DNA from: Xenopus tropicalis
Taxonomy: Eukaryota; Chordata; Amphibia; Anura; Pipidae
DNA length: 64,000 nt
Direction: 5' to 3'
Assembly: GCF_000004195.4 (NCBI RefSeq)
Contig: NC_030679.2
Span: 29,067,712 to 29,131,711, forward strand
The notes under the pieces were generated by a model. That model made no database searches. It was given only the letters and a program-made list of their open reading frames with translations, and was not told the origin of the DNA. Made by a program: the position numbers and the translations under genes. Positions 54,031 through 64,000 of the stretch are shown here, one piece after another; positions within the stretch are counted from its first letter, which is position 1, and each line of letters starts with the position of its first letter.

Positions 54031-56445
54031 AATAGAGAACCAACCAAAACTACTGTTTTCTATTTTTCTACAAACACACCTACTTATTATCTAAACAATG
54101 GTGGTGCTTTCAGGATGATGTGATGGTTAGTCTTCCCCAGCTTTTCTGAGAGGACAACAAGTGATCAAATACATGGTTGACACAAGCGTATAAGTGTTCT
54201 TCTTCAGTGGAACAAGGTCAACTTAGTAGTGGGTGTATTCACAATTCACTATATGCAATATGGTTAAAGTTGTCTTCTTCTGCCTTTAATATACATTTAT
54301 GTTTTATAACCTCTACAATGCACTGTACCTCTGCAATCAAAACTGAATCGCTAAAATAACTCTAGTGCTATTGCCAGCCCCACATGAGATAATAGAGTTT
54401 AGCAACCAATTGCAACCAATTCCTTCCTGTTCACATGCTGTTGTTGCGCAGAGAGAGATCTGCAATCCAGGAAGGAATACCTTTTACAAACAAGTCGAAG
54501 ATTTGGAAATGAGAACTATCATTCCCCTAAAGCCAGCAGGCTTGTCTGAGCTGCGTAGAGGTAAACCAGGCGAGTCATTTTATAAATGTCTTCAAACACC
54601 ACCTCAGTGAACAGTCCTGACATTTCAATCTGTTGTCGGAGCAGTGGAGTTGATTCAGAGAGCTTAGCCTGCAATTTCTCAGTGTGCATACAGCCCATTC
54701 CTGGTGACCCTTAGAAAAATACTTAGTGGGGAAATAACTAGTATGAACTGCAACCAGTCTGTCTAGGCTGTACTTTCAGGGTGAAGAAATCGTTCTTTTT
54801 TGTACATATGTAAATTTCTGTCTTGGTCAGTTTAAGGCTTTTATATACCTAGCAGCCTATACGAGACAATTATCAACTAGTGACACTAATTAGTTGTTCT
54901 ATAAATGCCCCAGTCATATTATAAGCAAAGCAATAATCTACTTTGAGAGAGAAAGTTTCTAACAATAACACCCCACCTCTAACAGCATTCTCCATAACGT
55001 AAAGGGAATCCAGATGATATCCATATTGCTAATGGACAACATATCCTAACATACTTTAGTATGTTATCAAGGATTAATGCATGCTGGGAGCTATATTCCA
55101 GCAAATTCGGGGTTGTATTCCTAAAGAACTATTGCTCAATATATCCTTCCCCACATCTCCAAAGAGAATCGCAGCTTATCTATTTCAGTCTCTCTCCATG
55201 TTCGTAAACAAAACAACTCATTTTGTGTATGCACTCACTGTGACACTGGTTGATAGGTTGTAATGGTAATTTGGGGTATCATACATGACACCAAATCTAC
55301 TCGGATTGTAAATGTAAGTGGTGTAATAGTTTGTGCACCTTGATAGTGACTCCAAACATTGGTTCTTCATACAAGTTTATAGTATATTTTTAATCAGGCA
55401 AGTCATGCATATGCTTTCCTTCATCTCTATGTACAAGGCTTTAAATTATTGGTATCTTTAACTACTATATATTGTCTCCATTTGTATTAGGGATGTAGCT
55501 TGAATTCACCACCAGAGGGTGTGACTGGCCTGGGCTTACTGCAGCTCCATAGCTGGATACGGCTAGAAGGAAATGTACAATAACATAGCTAAAAGCAACT
55601 GCTAACAGTTAAACCCCTGCAATGTTACTGTTTAATTGCGTTGCTCTATTGCGCAAGTGAACTGCAAAGTAAATGTAAATGTGCCGGTGTATTTTATAAG
55701 AAAGATTCATTCTTTGCTTTGTAAAATGTCAAAAAGGCTCATGGTTTTAATGTTAATACTGATTATACTGTTAACTATTACTGATTCTATTTATGAAAGG
55801 CCAACAGGCCTGTCCAATAGATGTATGGGTATAAATTGAACACACATATCAAATACAAAAACTACAGCTGGTAACCTGTTAAAGGGGTAAAGCGGATCCT
55901 GTTTAATAGATCTTGCAGTCTAAAAGGAGAAATGGTGTTAAATGCTCTTATGCACTGCTTTCTTCCCTAGACTTCCTGGGAAGTTGTGAGCCCATTGCAG
56001 ATACAAACTGGTTTGCATTATCGCCAGGAGGTATAAGCAGCAAAAGAAAATTCCTTTGTGATCCAACATATGCCTTATTTATGCCCCACCACACTGCCAT
56101 GTTATATCCTTTTCATTCTACTAATTCTATTCCTTAGTAACTACCTTGAGCCTCATTTCCTTATTTATAAACCGGAACCAATCTGTTCTTATGATGCTTT
56201 GCAGAAGACAAGAGCTAGAGGGCAACACTCTTTGACAAATGTGAACATTACAGGCACGCAATCCCAATGAGCTTCTTCATTTCTATTTGTATTTGTCTAA
56301 TGGAAATTTAAGGACAAGAAAATAAAATAAGCATTAACAGTTTCATTTGGTGGGTGCTTTGACAGCTGCAAAAAAGGGTAAATATTTCCTTTAGTAAGTG
56401 CTTGTGTCTAAGCACTAATCACTAATGTTGCCTTTGTGACTATTA
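54031..56445. other. Long gene-free stretch
   Basis: About 2.4 kb, mostly apparently single copy. CATGCTGGGAGCTATATTCC at 55081 resembles a decayed ZNF143-type site. Small frames (54365-54610, 55913-56137) have no recognised domain. Confidence 0.5.
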
Positions 56446-56453
56446 ATTGTGAG

Positions 56454-57327
56454 TAGAGATGTAGCGAACCTCACAAAAAAAGTTTGCGAACCCGTTTGCG
56501 AACTTCTGCCAAAAAGTGCAAACTTTTGCGAACTTTGCGAACCCCATAGACTTCAATGAGAAGGCGAACTTTAAAACCTAGAAAAGCCATTTCTGGCCAG
56601 AAACCTGATTTTAAAGTTGTTTAAAGGGTGCCACGACCTGGACAGTGGCATGCAGGAGGGGGATCAAGGGCAAAAATTTATCTGAAAAATACGTTGTTGA
56701 CACAGCGTTGCGTTTTGTGCTGTAAAGGGCAGAAATCACACTACATTTCTAAACTTGTGTAATAAACTGCTTTAAAACATCCGGCGTCTACATGCCAATC
56801 AAGTCGTGTAAAGGTTACAGCCGGTTCAATGTGTGGTTGGTGCTTAGTGCACTACTATGTGCAGCACACCTGTCTCCAACACACACAGACGGAGCTGCAG
56901 TACACAATGAAAAGAAGACTAGAGTAACAGTTATCAGAAAATAAAAGCAGTCCTTACAAGGACTATTGGGTTAGAGCAGATGAGATCAGCAGGACAGCTG
57001 TCAGCAAAGCTACCTAAACTGTCCCTCAAACCCCTGCACAGCTCTCTCCCTATGCTAACTCATCAAGCACACACAGGCAGAATGTAAAATGGCTGCTGGG
57101 CTTCGGTTTATATATGGAAGGGAGTGGTCTGGGGGTGGTCCAGGAGGGTGAGCTGCCTGATTGGCTGCCATGTATCTGCTGGCTCTGGGGTGAGAGGTCA
57201 GAATTTGGCTCCAGCTAAGGCGAACCCAAAATTGCGAACTTCGCTAAAAGTTCGCGAACTTGCGAACTTGCGAACACCCGATTTTCGTGCGAATTAGTTC
57301 TCCGGCGAACAGTTCGCTACATCTCTA
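56454..57327. mobile_element. Large hAT-type element, TAGAGATGTAGCG family, copy 3
   Basis: 874 bp, perfect 8-bp duplication ATTGTGAG (56446-56453, 57328-57335). Orientation is opposite to the copy at 1988; it lacks about 260 bp of the core but keeps the CCAAT/TATA segment, read on the minus strand near 57090-57180. Subterminal GCGAACTT/AAGTTCGC motifs are dense. Confidence 0.88.
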
Positions 57328-57335
57328 ATTGTGAG

Positions 57336-58840
57336 CTAGGAGCTGTGAGCAGTCTTATGGGTGCAAGGAAACACTTTATTTTACACCTACCTTTGGCCAA
57401 ACATTAAATCCAGGTCCCCTTTGTGTACTGCACTTGCATGCTGTATTTTTGTGGTCAACACAAACAGAAGGTATATAATAGAATTCCAGTATTCCACCTA
57501 TATTACATCTACAATGAAATGAATGCAACTTGCATTAATATTTCAAATTGAGCTTGTCCATTAGGCGTCATCCACAATGCATTTGTATCCCATGGGAATG
57601 GTGGTGCAAGCAGTGCTATGCACCTTGTGAAAGAGCTGTCGGGCACAAGGTAACCCTATACACTCTCTCCTTGTGGCCTCAGGCATTCCATGTCTTGCGT
57701 GTCTTTTGATTCACGTGCCCCAGGGTACAACTTGAGGGGCAAGATGCAAAGTTTACAAGCAGGGTGCACTTTATACTTCGGCCATAGTTTACTAAATCAG
57801 GCCTTATATAAGTATATCCCATGCATGCAACAAACCTAAATTTCTATGAAAACACGGCATTGCAGGAAAAAATATTGCAGATCACAGTTTTATTTTGCAT
57901 TTGCACATTACCTTTCTTTATTAAATGAGGCAGAAAGCTAATTACTCTTCTGTGTGTATTGTGTACCACAGTAGTAGTTATTTTGACTCTATTTACTGGG
58001 CGCCATTCTATTTTCCAGCCATGTTGTGGCAGCAGCAGGCAAAGTCTTTCCGTATAAAGGCCATGTGGGGTCGCTATTACATAAGAGCTAAAGCAGAGAA
58101 ACAGGGTCAGCTCCACCAGGAAGGGTAGGGGAGTTACATCTCCCTAAGTCATCATTATGCTCAACCTGTGCACCTTTCCCTATTTAGCCTGCTGAGCTTG
58201 CTTAATATGAGGTCAAATTCAAGGAGTTCACTGCTGTATCCCCATGATATATATGCACTGATATAATTACACTCAGTTAATGTTGGTGTTTTTTGGATGA
58301 CGTTTTAATTTAATTTATTTTTCTATTTTAAACTGTTTAAAAGCTATGAGCACTGTCATATTGCTAAATGATAATCAGGGTTCAGCAACTCTCTCTAAAG
58401 GCTGTTGAACTATCGATCTGAGGAATAATGAAATATGCAGGTGGGGTCTTCAGTGAGACACTGCTTAGTATATCACTTACTCAGCCACAATAGATTTTCT
58501 GACTGTATTGGGCCGGAAGGAAGGAGCTTCCTCGGTTGTATTCTGACATTGACGTGCAGCTTTCAATCACCTTGGGAAAAAATACTTTGTTATTAGTCTA
58601 CCAAGCACCAATGTGCTTGGTAAAGGTATTATCATGAGAACAATTTTTTTGCCTATCTCAAAAATCAGTCCTGATGAGTTCAAGACACCTTGGTGCCCAT
58701 GCTTTAACCAGAATGTGAGGTATGCCTGCCAACAACTTCCACTCTGCATAGATCTGCGTGTTTCTTAAGTCTAATGTAACCTCATGCTCCATTAGTAAAG
58801 GAAAATCCCAGACAATGTAGGTCTCTATAAAAGCTGATCA
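57336..58840. other. Gene-free stretch
   Basis: AT-rich DNA, apparently single copy; no supported gene. Short overlapping frames near 57844-58128 on both strands are unrecognised. Confidence 0.5.
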
Positions 58841-59215
58841 TTTTTATGGGAAAAAAGAACACCCCCTATCCAACTATAATCCCCTCTAATGTACTTGTAC
58901 AGAGTAATCATGTCCCCCTTTTTCCAGAGAAAACAACCCCAACCTTGACAGTCTAACCTCATAGCTTAACCCTTCCACCCCCTTTACCAGTTTAGTTGCA
59001 GTCTCTGCACTCTCTCCAGCTCATTAATATCCTTCTTAAGGACTGGAACCCAAAACTGCACTGCATACTCAAGGTGAGGCCTTACCAGGGACCTATAAAG
59101 AGGCAAAATTATGTTTTCATGCCCTTTTTTATACAAGACAGCACTTTATTTGCTTTAGTAGCCACTGAATGACACTACATGGAATTAGACAAGTTGTTAT
59201 CTACAAAAATCCCCA
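58841..59215 (-). mobile_element. CR1/Rex1-like LINE fragment, internally deleted
   Basis: Matches 915-1320 of the copy at 546-1445 in the same orientation (TTTTTATGGGAAAAAAGAAC to TTGTTATCTACAAAAATCCCC). Lacks both the 3' tail and the 5' part and has at least three small deletions, for example near 58913 and 59120. Non-functional. Confidence 0.85.
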
Positions 59216-59353
59216 GGTGGCACACTGTCTATGGCTTTTTCTATTGTCGTTGCACTCTAGTACCATCTAGAGGCAGGATTTAACACTCAAAAAATGGTGT
59301 CTGGACATGGTGAGACAAAATATGAAAATTTGCTGGCTGCAACTGTACACTAA

Positions 59354-59695
59354 GGGGCACATTTACTAATCCACGAATCCGAATCCCGAATGGAAAAAAA
59401 CAGATTGGAAATGAAAATTTTGCGATTTTTTTCGTCGCCGTCACGATTGTTTGTATTTGTAGCGACTTTTTCCGTATTGTGCTATAGTAAACGGCGGAAA
59501 AACCAATCCGAATGTTTCGCGGCGGCAACGAAAAAGTTGCGAAAAATATACGATAAAGTCGTAATGGCGGCGAAAAAGTTGCGCAAAATACGAAACACCG
59601 CAACGGCGGCGAAAAAAATCACAAAAATACCGATCATTGCGAAAAAAAACTCATTCGGACGCTTTCGGACGTTTGTGGATTAGTAAATATGCCCC
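59354..59695. mobile_element. Foldback MITE GGGGCACATTTACTAA..., short copy
   Basis: 342 bp, ends GGGGCACATTTACTAATCCACGAA / TTTGTGGATTAGTAAATATGCCCC, flanked by TAA on both sides. The interior has AAAAAGTTGCG and CGGCGGC repeats. Confidence 0.88.
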
Positions 59696-59698
59696 TAA

Positions 59699-62479
59699 GT
59701 ATTTATTCTGGGGGTACTAGTAAAGTAAAATACTAGTAATGCCCAAAAAGGTGTTTAACTAACAATGAATTTGGCAGAGTGCTGCTAGAGTTTAGTTGGT
59801 GAAACCAAGGCTAACCAATACTAATTTTGTTTGCCTCAGCACAAGCAGTAAACTGACATTACAACATGACTCATATGAAGAGTTGAAAGGATATTAAATC
59901 AGCAAAATGAATGAAAAAACAAACATCCTAATGCATACCTTCATACATACTCTCATACATACTTTGCCTTCCCCATTAGTATATTAAATAATGATCCAAA
60001 AACCAAGAAGTTAACTGGTAAACTCTGTAATCGCAATGCGGTCTACTAAAAGACAATTTAGCATGTAAGTTTGCAGTTATTAATATGAGGGTGGGTATTT
60101 GTTTTGGAATTAAAAAGCAATTAGTTATAGGTCATGGTAAAACTAGCACTTGTTAAAATATGCTCTTCCTTTGTTATTATCTCCCCTTTCAATTTATTTG
60201 ATGGGAATATACAGAGAGGAACAAATGGATAAAAGTCAGTCTTCTGTGTATGTGTTCTAACAATTTAGGAAGCAGTCTAGAAGGTAAAGGTCCTGTTTTG
60301 AGATGCATCACAATCAACTCCTCAATGTCTGAACAAGGACAGGAGAAATTTTCTTTTTCACTGCTAGATATAAAGAAGAAACAACATCTCGCTTGCTAGA
60401 ATGGGACCATAGATGTAAGCCATATGTGTATGATATATATATACATATATATATATGTATAGGTAACCACTGATGGTGTCTGGCCAAAGGAAGTCCAGGA
60501 GGGCAGCATGTACTGACTGAGTATTCTCACATGAATGCTGTCCAGAAAGGACAGGACCAAATAAATGGTGCCCAGGGAGAGCCGTATATATATATTATGT
60601 CAAAAAACAATATCAGTGGACTAGAAAAAAAAAAAAACCAATGAGAAGACATCTATATTTTGTGCTTGAAGGAGAAATAGTAAAGGGGTGTGGTACACAC
60701 TGGTCAGATAGCTACACCACTGTCTGGCCTGTTTAAAGACAGGTACACAACCAATGTCTGGAATATAGATACTGTTTTCCATGCAGTATTATGATCAGGA
60801 TCTTTGGCTGCTGTGATTCTAGAGAATTCAAAAAAATACACATAGCCTGTTTCTAAAAGGTTTTTAACTAGATAATAAAGTACACATTTCTTATTGTAAA
60901 ATTGTTATCCTAATGCAACAATACATTATTGCTTATTACCCGAAGGTGGAATCGTTTTACTAATGTAACTAGAGAATGCCTTAACATCTCCTACTTATAC
61001 AAGCATGTTCAAATACAAATATGCAGATATATACACACAATGAGCAAAAAAAAAAAAAAAAAGTATGTACACAGTGTCTTCATAAAAGCTGAACAATTAG
61101 GAGAATATGCTTTTTTTGTAAAGCCTGTTTATAAATATGTTAGTGTCAGTGCCATCATCAGTGTTTCCATATGGTGGTCTGATTATTTAATATACTACTG
61201 GGGCCAATTCATAACATTTCCAGATTCTGCAATTTGTGATTTTTAATTTTTTTTTAATTTTGAGTTTTCTAAAAAGTCATTTTATTTTTTGAGCATGGAA
61301 CAATTTGATTTATAGCATAAATAAATATGCTCATGAAAATATCTGGGGATAACATCTAGGTTTCTATTTGGACAGTTGTGTGTTTCAGGGCAATCCTGCC
61401 TCACTGCTGCCCTGAGACTACTTGCCCTTTGCTGCCCCCCTACACTTACCTCTTTGCACTCCTATGGGAGAAGGGGCACATCGCTAGAGAAAAAAGCACA
61501 ATTGCTTTCATGCTGTATCCCTGGGTCATTTCTAGTTATAGCTGCAGTGTGTGAGAATAGAGGGAGCATTTGTAAATGTATCTGTGGTTGTGTAGATAGA
61601 AGAAATGGAATAATGGAATGGAAGAAATGTAGAATTTGGTACTAGAATTATCTGGATTTCATGTAATTTTCCAAAGACAAGAAGTTGCACAGTATTGCTT
61701 TTTGTTAGCCTTTTTACTTTTTAAAAAACAAAAAAAATGATTCTGAAATAAATAATGGATAAGCAAAACCCATCAGTGCCATTTCTCACAGTATTCCTAC
61801 TGTGGCAAAAACAGAGAAAGCACAATTGAGACAAAAACAAGTTTATGCAGGCTATGAAAGAATAGGTTATACATCTTTGAAGAAAGTGTCTATCAAGTCC
61901 TTTGAATGCACCACAGTGAAAATTACAGAACAAGGGAAACAAAGTTTCACACTGTCAGCAAAATGACCGAGTTTCTCTAAGAAATATTGTTGCCTGTTCT
62001 GCCTCGCTCAGTTGGAATATAACCCATATGAGTGAATGGTAATGCTCTGTCCTTTTGTAGTACCCCCCTCCAAAGGTTCTCTTATTCACAGCAGGAAATA
62101 TATGTGTTGAGTTAAACAAAACCTAGTTTTCTATCAGTAAACGAGAGATGAAATGCACTTTGAAAAAAAATGAGAGCAGGGAAGAGTGTACAATTATCCC
62201 CACAGCTTTAAATGTAGTATTTGCACCTGGATGCCTGGGTGCCAAGCCTGTGTTAAGACAGTACAGTATATTCTACAACAAGAATCATATTTTAACACAA
62301 ATAACATAAAAATGTTATTATGAAATACAGTGACACACATTGGTCACACTTGTCTCATTGTGCATGCATCCCTTGCGTGCCAATATTTCTCCCATCTTTT
62401 TTATACTATTTCAACCCCAAGTTTTCTGTTATTCTCCAATTGCTTTTGACACTCTTACATAGCTGTTTACTGATTGATG
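59699..62479. other. Long gene-free stretch
   Basis: About 2.8 kb. Contains a TATATACATATATA tract at 60431-60460, poly(A) of 17 at 61046-61062 and several A-rich runs. No transposon borders or gene recognised. Confidence 0.5.
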
Positions 62480-62487
62480 ATTACCAA

Positions 62488-62752
62488 TAGTGATGAGCAA
62501 ATCTGTCCCATTTTGCTTAGCTGAAAAATTTACAATGTTTGAAAAGATTTGCAAAACTGGGAAAAATGGCACGCAACAACACGTTTGACGAGTAACAATA
62601 TGTTTGACGAGAGAGACAATCCTTTTGATGCGTGCAGCAATTTTTGGACGAGAGGCTAATTTTGTTACCCATTTTGCAAAAAAATCCGCCAATGGCGAAA
62701 CACAGAAATTTGCTGTGAATACATGCCTGACAAATTTTTTCACCCATTGTTA
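62488..62752. mobile_element. hAT-type MITE, TAGTGATG family
   Basis: 265 bp, TAGTGATGAGCAAATCTG to TTCACCCATTGTTA (right end mutated), perfect 8-bp duplication ATTACCAA (62480-62487, 62753-62760). Confidence 0.88.
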
Positions 62753-62760
62753 ATTACCAA

Positions 62761-63017
62761 TTTTCTTTTATACACCTTTTCATTGGCCTTCTCCAACCTT
62801 TCCCTGTCCCCTGCAGGCCCTTTGCCTGTAGTTTTGTGAAATCCTGGTGGGTTTTTTTTGCCCCTTGCTTTGACAGCTGTGCCAGCAGAAGATATAATTG
62901 GATCACATATCCTCCTTGCCCCGGCTGTCATTTCTGTCCCCAGTGCCTGTGCCAAGCAGAAGAGTTCTCCTGCAAATCGGTCCATGGCTACTTTTTTCAC
63001 CTTGGGTTTTATTCAAG
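62761..63017. other. C-rich unclassified segment
   Basis: Pyrimidine-rich relative to its neighbours (CCTTTCCCTGTCCCCTGCAGG). The open frames on both strands have no recognised domain. Confidence 0.35.
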
Positions 63018-63172
63018 TCTGCTAAAAAATAATTTAAACATTAAAAAACCCAGTAACATTGTTTTGCTTCCAATATGGATTTATTCAGTTTAGTTATCAG
63101 GAACAAGGTAACATTTTATTATTTTTATTATTTATTATTGACTTTATAGGAGATGTCCACAAATTTCTGAGG
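63018..63172. mobile_element. Internal fragment of a CAGGTAT-family MITE
   Basis: CTGCTAAAAAATAATTTAAAC, TTGTTTTGCTTCCAATATGG, CAGGAACAAGGTAAC and ATAGGAGATGTCC match the intact copies; both termini are missing. Confidence 0.65.
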
Positions 63173-63249
63173 GATAGTAAGTCCTGTAGTAATATGCACA
63201 AGAGCATAAAAAAGCTTTAGTATCAATAGGATTCCATAGTACAAGTATA

Positions 63250-63518
63250 AAGATATTCTGCACTCCAAAAACTTTAAGAATTAAAAAATCTTTATGGTTT
63301 AAAAAAATTAGGGATGCACCGAATCCACTTTTTTTTGCATTCAGCCAAACCTCCGGATACTTCGTAAGGGATTCGGCCGAATACCGAACCAAATCTGAAT
63401 CATAACCAAATCTGAACCAAATCCTGGATTCAGTGTATCCCTAAAAAAATATACAAAGGCAGGATTTAATAAACATTTTTTGTAATTTAAAAAAACATTT
63501 TTTTTGGAGTGCACAATA
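63250..63518. repeat. Foldback with CTGCACTCCAAAAA ends enclosing a small hAT MITE
   Basis: TATTCTGCACTCCAAAAAC near 63254-63272 pairs with TTTTTTTGGAGTGCACAATA at 63500-63518. The enclosed part holds the element at 63309-63443, so it looks like an older foldback with a nested insertion. Confidence 0.55.
63309..63443. mobile_element. hAT-type MITE TAGGGATGCACCGAATCC...
   Basis: 135 bp, TAGGGATGCACCGAATCCA and its complement TGGATTCAGTGTATCCCTA. A-rich 8-bp flanks AAAAAAAT / AAAAAATA are near-identical. The centre carries a GATTCGGCCGAATACC palindrome. Confidence 0.8.
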
Positions 63519-63842
63519 CAGGTATTAGACCTGTTATCCAGAATCCTGGGGACCTAAAGTATTCTGGAAAAGGGGTCTTTCCATGATTTGGATCTCCATA
63601 CTTTTTTCCACTAAAAAATGTAAATATTAAATAAACCCAATACCATTATTTTGCCCCCAATAAGGATTAACTATATTTTATTTTGGATCAAGTACAAGGA
63701 ACTGTTTTGTTATCACAGAGAAAAAGGAAATACGTTTTAAAATGTTGGATTATTTGATTAAAATTGAGTTTATAGGAGATGGCCTTCCTGTAATTTGGAG
63801 CTTTCTGGATAACGTGTTTCCGAATAACGGATCCCATACCTG
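63519..63842. mobile_element. TA-flanked MITE, CAGGTAT family
   Basis: 324 bp, CAGGTATTAGACCTGTTATC to GGATCCCATACCTG, flanked by TA (63517-63518 and 63843-63844). Confidence 0.85.
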
Positions 63843-63860
63843 TATATCTTTATCCTTTCT

Positions 63861-63925
63861 CTATGTGAGATGGCCTTCCCATAAATCATAGTTTTCTGGA
63901 TAATGGGTTTCTGAATAGGGGCCAT
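63861..63925. mobile_element. Right-end fragment of a second CAGGTAT MITE
   Basis: GAGATGGCCTTCCC, TTTTCTGGATAATGGG and TTTCTGAATAGGGG repeat the right part of the element just upstream, about 85 bp further on. Either a partial tandem duplication or a second insertion. Confidence 0.65.
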
Positions 63926-64000
63926 ATTCATGTCCAAGCAAAATGAATCCTTTCTATTTTGATCCTGTTTTATTGGGCTGCAATAACATCGCCTTGCAAC

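Noticed and set aside
120..64000. CRISPR-like arrays
   Set aside because: No evenly spaced repeats with unique spacers; all tandem arrays are micro- or minisatellites.
1..64000. tRNA or snRNA genes
   Set aside because: I saw no cloverleaf with A and B box spacing and no snRNA-like sequence; a covariance-model scan would be decisive.

Overview
The window looks like non-coding vertebrate nuclear DNA, most probably from a clawed frog (Xenopus). The base for this is AT-rich DNA with long gene-free stretches plus dispersed repeat families that I recognise as typical of Xenopus: hAT MITEs with TAGTGATG ends, CAGGTAT...ATACCTG elements with TA flanks, TTAAAGGGGTGGTTCACC elements, GGGGCACATTTACTAA foldbacks, and CCGTATATACTCGAG elements. 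The family names come from memory. The terminal inverted repeats (TIRs) and target site duplications (TSDs) were read from the sequence. I found no convincing protein-coding host gene, tRNA, rRNA, CRISPR array or operon. Almost every open frame is chance, microsatellite or transposon sequence. The window could be intergenic or lie within a large intron.

Layout. 0-6.7 kb: a CR1-like LINE 3' end, hAT elements (one 1.1 kb copy carrying a CCAAT/TATA promoter-like core), CAGGTAT MITEs and a Tc1 transposase relic. 8-15 kb: hAT, TTAA-type and Harbinger-type MITEs, including one built of four successive hairpins. 17.4-18.5 kb: a TIR-bounded unit with a G-rich 31-bp minisatellite. 19.9-29.3 kb: foldback and Harbinger elements, a chimeric hAT/Harbinger element, a 215-bp near-perfect palindrome and a second Tc1 relic. 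29.4-31.0 kb: a 1.57-kb TA-flanked TIR element with a broken piece of the host gene caprin1 inside. 31.8-37 kb: more MITEs and a second, short copy of the caprin-carrying element. 38.7-46.3 kb: an LTR-like block, an L2-type LINE, a second palindrome and TTAA elements. 49.6-64 kb: further MITEs, an L2 3' end, a third copy of the large hAT family, a second CR1-like fragment, and nested MITEs at the end.

There is no gene network to describe; the story is transposon traffic. At least four target-site classes are visible (8-bp, 3-bp, TA, TTAA). Most hAT copies have perfect 8-bp duplications, so individual insertions can be delimited to the base. The most interesting item is the caprin1-derived segment captured between intact TIRs and then duplicated as an almost perfect inverted repeat. 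Next are the chimeric hAT element whose core was replaced by Harbinger-family sequence, and the long near-perfect palindrome.
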